Both the position numbers and the translations under genes were made by a program. From Sarcophilus harrisii (lineage: Eukaryota; Chordata; Mammalia; Dasyuromorphia; Dasyuridae), in NCBI RefSeq assembly GCF_902635505.1, contig NC_045430.1, positions 277,930,181 to 277,994,180 of the forward strand: a stretch of DNA of 64,000 bases. Direction: 5' to 3'. The notes under the pieces were generated by a model. It worked only from the letters and a program-made list of their open reading frames with translations, was not told the DNA's origin and did no database searches. Positions 12,111 to 21,647 of this stretch are shown piece after piece; position 1 is the stretch's first letter, and every line of letters starts with the position of its first letter.

Positions 12111-13660
12111 AGTTTAAAACCATATTATTATGGATGACATATAATGTAGATTTCTCTCTTAACTGAATTTTTAAATCAAATTTTCCTTCTTTTAGGTTCT
12201 TCATCCTTCTATCTCTCTCTTCCCCTCACTCTTTTTTCTTCTCTCTCATTTTTCCTGCCCCCATTTCAAGTCCACATTTAAAGAAAGAATACTAAGGGAT
12301 TACAAATAAATGCTACTCCTTTAAGTATTGGAGAACAGTTTCTACTAATTAATTGCAGCGAGAAGAAAAAAAAAAGTGGAGGTGGGGAGTGCCTTTCCTT
12401 TGTGCAGATGGTCTCCATCTCAGTTGAATTTCTAATATGGAATCGGACCTAATTATGGTTCCTTTTCCACCAGAGACCGGTGGCCTCATCTTCTTCATTA
12501 GGACTCAGGACATCCATTTCTTCAAAGAGACTCCTAGTAGGGAAGTACTAAGCTCTTGCCTAATTCCAGCTTACTTTATATTTCTCACGTTGTCAGAGAG
12601 ACACAGAGTTGTCTGAGATAGAACTTTCCTATGACTTTGGGACAACTTCTTGGCTACAAATTACTTCAGCATATGAGATCCGGTTCAGAGGGCTCCCGCT
12701 TCTTCATTAACCACAGAGAGACATTCAGACTTCCTACTGAAGATCCAAGAAGGATCCTAGCCACTCATTCAGAGCTGCCGAAACTCCTTTCCATGTCTCC
12801 CAAGGACTTGCTTCTCTGAATCCTTTATAATGTGGATAGAGAAGCAGGACTACATCCTATCTAGTAGATGGGGAAAATAGCAACATTTACATGCTCTCCA
12901 GTCAGCAAACACTAAAAGCTGAGAGGGAGCATAGTGATAAATAGAATCCAGCTGTTCGCTCGGGCTGGCCCTGTGGCCGGGGTTCACCATTGCCATGGCC
13001 GTCCAACAGCTGTTTGGAACTAACCAGCACTTGGCTTTATGAAGTATTTGGAATAATTCCATCTCCCAAGCAAGGAGTCCTGGGAGCCATCTGAGGCCTC
13101 TTGTATCTACATCAAAGCAGAAATGTGCTACTAATGCCACAGAAGGTCTCAAGTTTTCAGAGAGTCATGGAAGCCAATGTGCCAAACCACAAGCTAGCTA
13201 TGGCACTTATATAGCAAGGACTGAAAGTGAAAAGAGGCTGCCTCCTTGGGGTCAAAGATTATCTGCTTAAATTGCACAATGAATCTCCTTTGAATAAATG
13301 AAGGCAGTGATGTGGAACGGTAAAGGGGGAGGGATGCAGTTGAAGAGGGGTTTTTCTCCCTTCCAGGCTTTGCAGAGCACAGGACTGACACCTAAAGTGA
13401 GAGGAAAAGAGATGTATCAGTAGAAAACTCTAAAGGAGCCCAGCTCCCACTTAGCTTCAGAACTTCTAAATCTGAGGTTTTTCAGATAATAATCATTGAA
13501 GTAAGCTTGAGCCCGATCCCTGTATATACTCTGGGTCTGAGTCTTCAAGAGCCTTCAATGAAATAGTCAACACTTTGTAATAAAATAGCCAAGTAAAGAG
13601 TAAAAAATGTAAAATCTTAGATGTATTCTCCATTCTTCATCCAAAGATAGGGACTGTGTC
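12111..13660. other. Intergenic, nothing recognised
   Basis: Unique-looking sequence without supportable coding signal. Confidence 0.45.
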
Positions 13661-13745
13661 TTGTTTGACTCACTGTGTGACCTGGAAGTTCACTTAACCT
13701 CTACTGTCTTTCAAAAAGAAAAGAAAAAGAAAGAAAAAAAGAAAA
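13661..13745 (+). mobile_element. SINE tail fragment
   Basis: 'gactcactgtgtgacctgga', then 'agttcacttaacctctac', and an A/G-rich tail: the 3' part of a marsupial tRNA-derived or CORE-SINE. Confidence 0.5.
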
Positions 13746-14477
13746 CTTGTTTGAACTGAGAAAACTATATTATCTTCGCGGTAGGTGATCCAGCCAATCC
13801 CCTCTCAGCTTGTGTTCAGGAGCCAGTTTGACCAGTAAGTGACACTGCTGTCCCCGGCCTCATTCTATTCACAATGGTGAATTATTCACTACTGGGGGTA
13901 GTGGCTGATCCAACACCCCCAAGTGTTCTTAGTGGAGGCTCCCCCGTTCTCTGCAAAGCTCAGAGATCTTGTCCCTCCGTGTTCTCCTCTTGATCTCTCT
14001 GATTTGGAATTGAAAGCTGTCCACTGCCTTATTTGTCGCCCCTCATTGCTTCCCCATGCCCACACACCCTCCTCTTGCTTGTGTTCTCTTTCCATTGCTC
14101 CCCAAGGAACTCCATTCTATGGTGAATAAAGTACCCTTCAGAGGACACCCCTTTCTCTCACAGGAAGAGATTTCTTCCTCCTCCTTTGCTATCAAGGAAA
14201 GGAGACTCTGCTCTAAAGACAGAACCCACCCCCAGCTATTCTCCCTAATGTGAATGTTCTTTCTCTCATGCCCACTTCTGTGTTTGGACAAATAAGCCTC
14301 TTCCTTATTCTCCACCAGCACTTCTAGACCTCCCCCTTCCTTCTACAAGCACTCAGCAAACTCTCCTTCCAGGTTTACTCCATCCAGATTTAGTAGCTTA
14401 TTGAGGTCCTTGTCACACTCCTTCACTTTGCCTCCAATCATCATTTCTATTCCTATCCCCCTTCATTAATTGCTATT
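13746..14477. other. Intergenic, nothing firm
   Basis: The pyrimidine-rich text around 13950-14460 has an L2-like flavour, but not enough for a call. Confidence 0.35.
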
Positions 14478-14600
14478 CTTGTCCCCATTTTAAAGATGAG
14501 GAAAGTGAGGCAAGTAGAAATTAAGTGACTCGTCCAGGGTTATACAACTACTGCAACCAGATTTGAGTTCCAGCAGCAGAATAAGAACTCAGGAAAGATT
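14478..14600 (-). mobile_element. MIR/CORE-SINE relic
   Basis: 'ccccattttaaagatgagga', 'taagtgactcgtccaggg' and 'accagatttgagttcc' give the reverse MIR order. Confidence 0.65.
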
Positions 14601-15619
14601 CTACCCCCCAACCCCCAGCACACCCTCAGCCTTTCATACTGTATTCGCTGGAAATAGAGAATGCCAAAGATCACTCTGTCCCCGTGTGAATTTTGCAATT
14701 AGAAGGGATTTATTTCCTCATTTTAAAAGAGCTTCCTGAAATCAAAGGAAACCCTTTGCTAATTCTGTTCTACAGGGAGCTCCAACAGATGCCAGGGAAT
14801 TGGGTATTTCCAGAGCTGACCAAGCAGGGTCCCATGACAATTGCATTGGCCAAATTTCTTAGAAGATGTTTAGAGTCTCAGGGCAAAGATTCATAAAATT
14901 CACATGTAGCAATTCCAAGGGGATGCAGGGATGGTGAAAAGGACACCCTCTAAGAAATACAGTTTTCATCCTCCTAATTCAGAAAGAGACCCCACATTTG
15001 ATAAGAATGGGACTTTAAACCCTGGAAGACCATCTGCTTCGGACTTCCTGTCTTCCTTCAGCCCATGCCCAGCTTCCCAGAGTAGATCTATTCCAGGGAA
15101 TCTCCCAACCATGTGAATGGAACGTTGAAACACTACATGACTATTCTATGGGGAAGGGTCAATAAATCTCCTTCACTAAAGAGCTGCTACCAGAGATGGA
15201 TGGCGCTGAGAGATGTGAGCGGTTTCCTTTAGACAAACACTTAAAAAGTCCTGGCTCCAAACCTCGGCTATCTATAAATCAAAACAGAAATACCACAAGA
15301 AATAAGCATCTTGAGAAATTAGACAAAGATCTGGATTCCGCCTGGGCAATAAATGACAAAGAGAGGAACACCACCGTATTTCAACATTGCCATATCTGGT
15401 CCCCAATAAAATAGGATTGAATCACGCACAGCCATGGACTAACTAAGCAGAGTTCCTGATGGTGAGCAAGGTCAAAGGAGGCTGCCAGGGAAAGGCCAGC
15501 CTGTGAAGGGCTTGATGGCTAAACAGGATTGATGTTTGGTTCCAGAAATGATGGGGAGCCACTGGACTTTGCTGGGAGAGGAGGGAGCAGCGATCTAGTC
15601 GCATAGAATTCCGTTTTAT
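14601..15619. other. Intergenic, nothing recognised
   Basis: The segment 15430-15600 ('ggcttgatggctaaacagg', 'atggggagccactggactt') looks like an old dispersed repeat that I cannot name. Confidence 0.4.
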
Positions 15620-15725
15620 CCATTGTCTTCTTTTTATAGATGAGGAAACTAAGTCCCAGGGAGGTCAAGTGATTTCCTAGCAAATTAGTGACAAAAGTCA
15701 GAGGATCATAGTTCTAGACCAACTT
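15620..15725 (-). mobile_element. MIR/CORE-SINE relic
   Basis: 'tttttatagatgaggaaact', 'gggaggtcaagtgatttcc', and 'aaaagtcagagg'. Confidence 0.6.
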
Positions 15726-16609
15726 TTCTCAAACTTCTTAGTCTCAGAACCCCTTTACTCTCTTAAAAACTATTGAAGAACCTTTCCTCCAATCAAAAGC
15801 ATTATTTATGTATATATAATGTATCTGTTGATATTTACTATATTAGAAAGTAAAACATCTTAGTATTGATAAGGAAATAGTTTTGACAAGGTCGTCTCTC
15901 TGAAAGAGTCTTGGGGACCCTCAGAGATCCTTGGCCAATATTTTGAAAGTCAACAATAAAGAGAGAAGAAATGGCAAATGTCATCTAATCCAAATATCTC
16001 TTGAGGAAACTGATTCCCAGTAAAGTACTAATGTACTAGGGTTCCATGGGGAGCAAATAGTGGAGCTGGGTTTAAAATCCAAACCCTGTTTTTTTTCCCC
16101 CATTCTTCCATAAATCCGCTGTCCACTTCTGTTTCTTATAAATCTATGCAGGTTTGACCTGCAAAAGGTCAGATCTGTTACATTCAATAAAACGTTGCTT
16201 AATTTATTAAGGATCTCCCTGCTGTGTAATGCCCCTGTCAAGCATGTTTATTTTCAAAATTTAATAAAGCCTAAGGGTTTGAGAGATGGTGGAGAGTGCT
16301 TTGGTAATGAAGCAGTTTAGTTGTCTGTCTAATTTGGTGGGGTAGTTGGTGGGGTTTGGGGATCTGAAAATGCAAAACTCTTTTGAAAGAAACTGCAAAT
16401 TTTAAAAAAGATCACGATTGGTGAGGTTGTTTGCCTCTCTTTCTTGACCAATCTCCAGTCCAAGGAGTTTGTAAAAAGAGCCCTTTTTGGCATCATCCAT
16501 TGAAAGTGAATGTGTGCCATCTGGCGACATGTTCACAAATTACACGCCTGCCTGATTAAATTAGAGACTCTAATGCACTCTGTTGTGAATAATTATAAGA
16601 ATAATGATC
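15726..16609. other. Intergenic, nothing recognised
   Basis: AT-rich. No gene or repeat could be supported. Confidence 0.45.
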
Positions 16610-16760
16610 GATTCTGTAGTTATTTAGGGTTTGCTAAACACTTTACAAATACTTCACTTTATCTTCCCACAAGCCTAAAATGTCGGTGCTATCCCATTTC
16701 GCCCTGTTTTAGAGATGAGGCAACTTTGGCTTGGCAGGATCACAAGTGGAGTGATCAAGA
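16610..16760 (-). mobile_element. CORE-SINE/MIR relic
   Basis: 'agggtttgctaaacactt', 'cactttatcttcccacaagc' and 'tttagagatgaggcaactt' match the reverse of a CORE-SINE with its L2-like tail. Confidence 0.6.
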
Positions 16761-17796
16761 AGACCCCGATGTTATTGAACCCTTATTTTATTCCAATCAG
16801 CATCGATCAGTTTCTCTGATTGCATAGAGGTAGTAATTATAAATGCTGATATTAGACTTCAGAGCTGTGAACTGCTGGTTGTAAGTTTACTTGCTTAATC
16901 ACGGGAAGGTAACTAGAGACCCTCCATCCTTGTTTTTGCCTTTTGCAGGTGCTTGGTGGTCACTTATTCCCAAATTCATGTGATCGGACAAGAGAACGCT
17001 GGAACTCCAAGATGCCAAGTGACCCCTCAGCTTCTCAGAGTGGTAGAGGAGGCTGGGACCTTCACAGCTGTCCTGCTTTCCTGCTTTCAGTCCTGCCAAC
17101 AGTCATCTAGGCACCAATCACAGACCTTCAGTGAGAGAGATCCCATGCTTTTCCAAGTCCATTCCTTCATTTTAACCTGACCCAAGGTCAGGTCTGAAGG
17201 GGACTCTTTCCTCCTTCCCACATGGACCCCAATTCTGCCTTTAGGGACCAAGGTTCTCCTTTGCAGCACCCTGCAGCCTGACTCCTCTCAAAGCTAAATC
17301 TCCATCCTTCCTACAGTCAATCCTCATGGGTCCCAATCTGGCAGCTCTCCCCAGCTCTGGGGGCTGCTCAGCATGTTAATGTTCTTCTCTCTCAGTGGCA
17401 CCAAAGGGCAAGGGCTGAGCTCTCTGGCAGCTGTACTAGGCACGGGACAGCAGGGAGACCCTCTCCTCTATCCTGGAAGCTCTGCCCAACCTCATGCGAC
17501 CCAAAGTGGGGCAGGGAGGACAGGGATGGGCCTCTTCCAACTGCCAACAAGCCTGCCACGTCCTGACTGCTCAGGGCCCTTCTTTGCCAGCCATGGATCC
17601 ACGGGTGACCGTGTCCTCTGTGGACCTCTTCTTTCTTCCTCCCCTCATGCGTAAGCCCTTCCCCTCCAAGCCATGGGGGCACTGGGCCTTAAATGGAAAG
17701 GACGCTGAGAAAACGCCGGATCTGATTCCTGCATTTTGGGGCAGAATCACTTCTGAGAGGACGAGAGGACGGTGGGATGTTACAGAACCCATGCAG
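16761..17796. other. Intergenic, nothing recognised
   Basis: GC content rises toward the right. The overlapping open frames at 17373-17916 lack any recognisable domain and are not called. Confidence 0.45.
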
Positions 17797-18190
17797 CGTG
17801 TGGGATGTATTATCTCCAGAGATACATGTGTGTGTGTGGATGTAGTACATATGTGCAGACACACGCACATTGCTTTCATGTTGATAAAATACACATCTGA
17901 GATACAGACGGAATAAGTGTGCGGGATGCACTGTATGTATGGATGCAGATGATTACGTACGCACACGCGCACGTGGCTTTCATAGCGGTGAGACGCACGT
18001 GGCAGGCGCAGAAAGGGTTCCGGGGGTGCGTGCGATGGATTATAGAGAGACACACGTGTGCGCACAGATACAGACGCGCAGACACCCGCACGTGTCGTCT
18101 ATGGTGAGGAGAACACAAGCGGGAGTGCGTCCCACGGGCGGGCACGATGTGTCAGAGACACACGTGTGTGCAGACACACACACTCACACA
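17797..18190 (+). repeat. Degenerate minisatellite, about 100-118 bp period, 3-4 copies
   Basis: Related blocks start near 17800, 17917, 18025 and 18125. Each has a gatg-rich head, a 'gagacacacgtgtg' type middle and, in the first three, a ctttcat/gtctat plus ggtgaga-like tail. Units drift and become more CpG-rich toward the right, where the last one passes into the CA array. Confidence 0.6.
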
Positions 18191-19085
18191 CACATGCACA
18201 CACACGCACACACAACACACGCACACACACGCACGCACACAACATACGTGCACACACGCACATACAACATATGAACACACAACATATGCACACACACAAC
18301 ATACACACATGCACACACACAACATACGCTCACACACAGGCACACACAACATAACACACACGCACACACACGCACACACGCACACACACATGCACACACA
18401 CGCACACACACACGCACACACTCACACACAACATACGCACACACGCGCACACACACACGCACACACGTACACACGCGCGCACACGCACACACACGCACAC
18501 ACACAACATACGCACACACACGCACACACTCACACACAACATACGCACACACACACGCACACACACACGCACACACTCACACACAACATACGCACACACA
18601 CACACACGCACACACACAACATACGCACACACACACACGCACACACACAACATACGCACACACACGCACACACTCACACACAACATACGCACACACACAC
18701 GCACACACACACGCACACATGCACACACTAAACATACGCACACACACGCGCACACACACACACGCACACACGCACACATGCGCGCACACACACACGCACA
18801 CTCACACACAACATATGCACACACACGCGCACACACACGCACACACACACGCACACACACGTACACACGCGCGCACACACACACACAACATATGCACACA
18901 CACGCACACGCACACACATGTACACACGCGCGCACACACACACGCACACACACACGCACACACGTACACACGCGCACACACACGCGCACACGCACGCACA
19001 CACACGCACACACACGTACACACGCGCGCACACACACACACGCACACACACAACATACGCACACACACACACTCACACAACATAC
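18147..19085. repeat. CA/CG-rich tandem array, ordered part
   Basis: Nearly pure alternating purine-pyrimidine text of ACAC and ACGC words, punctuated roughly every 20-80 bp by an ACAACATACGC or AACATATGC marker (about 18 copies). Long open frames in several frames on both strands are artefacts. Confidence 0.97.
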
Positions 19086-20870
19086 GCCATCACACTACGC
19101 ACACACAGCATACACTTCTACACACAACATATGCGCATATACCGCCAGCATGCACACACATCGCATTGCACACAATATATCGCATTAACACACACACTAC
19201 TTCACACATGTACACGCACACACATTTACGTCATACACACTGCTCAGCAACACACACATCAGCATACACGCGCACTACACACACAGCATAACTTCACACT
19301 ACAACATAATGACGCACACACACGCAACACACACGCATTACATGCACATATTCACGCATACACAGCAAATACCTTCACACACAATATACGCACACACACG
19401 CTTATCACACACACGCTACACACGCATACACAATATACTGCATACACACATACTCAACACACACGCATTACACACACGCATACATGGCATACATACACAC
19501 GCATACACACAATATACGCTACACACACGCATTAATACACACGCATACACCCGCTATAGCATACTTGTACACATACACATACATACTACTACACACGCAT
19601 ATACTGCGACATACACATATCGCATACTAGCACATGCAATATACGCATACATACACGCATACACAGTACACATGACACCTATCTACACGCATATACTACA
19701 CTAAATATACGCATACACACGCATGACAACACGCATACACTGCACGATACACATGTAATACATACGCATACACATACAGTCATCACACATACAATATATC
19801 GCATACACACGCATACGCTTATTACGTTACGTATACACGCATGCACACACACGCATACACATGTCACAGCGCACATATCGCAATACGCACAACACAACAT
19901 ACCACACGCATAATACTTACACACAACTATAGCATACACGCATACACACGCATATGCATACCACGCATACACATACGCTTACACACAATATACTGCATAC
20001 ACACGCACAGCATACACACACGCATACACTACGATACACAATATACGCATACATACATATACACGCATACGATACACAGCATACATGCACACCATCGACA
20101 TACAATACTACGGCATACACACACGACATACACAGCACACACGCAGCACACACAACACGCATCACACTTCACACACATATACGCATAACACAGCACACCA
20201 CACAGCATACATGCATACCTATGTACCAAGCGCACACATCACATATAACGCATTACACACGCACATAACGTACACACACACACACACACGCATACACGCG
20301 TACGATACAGCACACACACGCATACAGCCATCAGCTACACACAACATACATCGCATTACACACGACACGCAACACATTATCGCATACACTACGCATACGC
20401 GCACACACACACACGCACACACACGTAATAGTTACAGCCTACACACGCGCACACACACGCATACAACGCATCAACACGATCACAGCGCATACAACACACA
20501 CGCATACATACATACGCATTACATCCATACATACGCATACACATCGCAATACCTGCATACCATCATACGCATACACGCGACATCGCACAGCATACACCAA
20601 TACTACGCATACACACACACACTACACGCATACACGCATACACACACGTATACACAGCGCAATACACGCGACACACAGCATACACATATACGCATACGAC
20701 ATGCACGCCATACTTCACACACACCATACACACACGCATACGCGCACCACACACGCATACAGCTCACAACATACGCACACACACACGCACACACGCACGA
20801 TCACTACACACAACATACCGCAACGCCTCGCAACACACACACGCACACAGCATTCACGCTACACTGAGGA
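19086..20870. repeat. CACGCATA-type array, disordered part
   Basis: Repeated words 'cacacaatatacgc' and 'acacacgcatacacac' occur with many single-base insertions, deletions and changes. The repeated signature caatata recurs near 19388, 19428, 19508, 19637, 19790, 19985 and 20038. The array stops at the CpG island of POLR1F. Confidence 0.93.
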
Positions 20871-21266
20871 AAACCCTGCGCGACAGCAGTTCGGGGCCTC
20901 TGAGGCGCGGCATTGCAGCGACACGTTACACGGCATGTCCCAGCACACGCATAATGCGACACACACGTACTGACACAAGCACAGCGCCTCACTGAGCGTA
21001 TACACCCGCTACCTACGCACAGAGCTGAGTGCCTGCAGCTCCTCCCTAACGAGGACCGGGACACACTACAGCGAGGCGCTCCATCTGCGCCGGCGCCAGG
21101 CCTGCAGGCGCGACTCCTGAGCTCCGGACACGAGGAGCATGCGCTCACGCCGGCACCGCCGGCCCATCGAGCTCCAACCAGCTAGTGAGCCAGAAGGAGC
21201 GAGGACGGAAGGGAAGCAGGCGCTGCACTTCCTCGCGATTGTATTCCTGGTCCTGAGTGCACGAGG

Positions 21267-21280
21267 GCGCCCCCTGGCGG
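21267..21280 (-). promoter_or_regulatory. CTCF-like site upstream of POLR1F
   Basis: The + strand reads GCGCCCCCTGGCGG; its complement, CCGCCAGGGGGCGC, matches the well-known CTCF core with one mismatch (G for A at position 3). It lies about 165 bp upstream of the start codon. Binding is inferred, not shown. Confidence 0.6.
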
Positions 21281-21381
21281 CGGCACACCGCTACCGCGCT
21301 CCTGCGGCTCCTGGTGACGCATTAGCGAGGGGCGGGCCTCAGAGGGTCACGCTGACGTTCACGCACGCGCGGCGCCGGTTA

Positions 21382-21389
21382 TGACGTCA
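21382..21389. promoter_or_regulatory. CRE palindrome TGACGTCA
   Basis: A full CREB/ATF consensus 56 bp upstream of the start codon, a typical position for a CpG-island core promoter. Half-like sites (TGACGC at 21315, TGACGT at 21353) lie just upstream. The TGA at its left end is also the in-frame stop that bounds the POLR1F start. Confidence 0.6.
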
Positions 21390-21444
21390 GCGAGACGCGC
21401 CGGGCCGCGCCGAGGCCGAGGAGCTGAGGGAGAAGCGCGGGCGC

Positions 21445-21647
21445 ATGGCGGCTTCTGCGGCCGCGGGCCCCGGTTCCGGGCTCCAGCTGCCCACCTTCGC
21501 GGCGGCCTGCGCCCTGGTGAAGCCGGGCTCGTGCCTGAGCGTGGGTCCGCACCGGCGGCACGTGGCTCTGTCGCCGCGCTTCCTGGACCGCAAGCGGAGC
21601 GGCCTCCGGCAGCAGCTGGACCAGGAGCTGCTGCGCTACTCGGAGAG
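21445..21647 (+). CDS. POLR1F: POLR1F coding exon 1
   Basis: This exon codes residues 1-67 plus two bases of Ser68. It begins MAASAAAGPGSG and carries the N-terminal segment up to LLRYSE. The donor is AG|GTGGGG at 21648. The ATG has C at -3 and G at +4. The exon is strongly GC-rich, in keeping with a CpG-island first exon. The RPB7-N-like part of RPA43 starts in this exon. Confidence 0.95.

Noticed and set aside
17373-18065. Overlapping open frames on both strands before the array
   Set aside because: No domain or splice evidence; the frames run into the minisatellite and owe their length to higher GC.
18058-19535. Long histidine/threonine- and cysteine/valine-rich open frames on both strands
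   Set aside because: They are translations of the CA/CG array in all frames; no start context, splice sites or conservation argue for a protein.
20085-20867. 260-codon open frame rich in His and Thr
   Set aside because: It lies wholly within the disordered CACGCATA array; absence of stops follows from the repeat's composition.
17797-20870. CRISPR-like array
   Set aside because: Regularly spaced ACAACATACGC markers are part of a eukaryotic CA microsatellite with no unique spacers; the window is mammalian.
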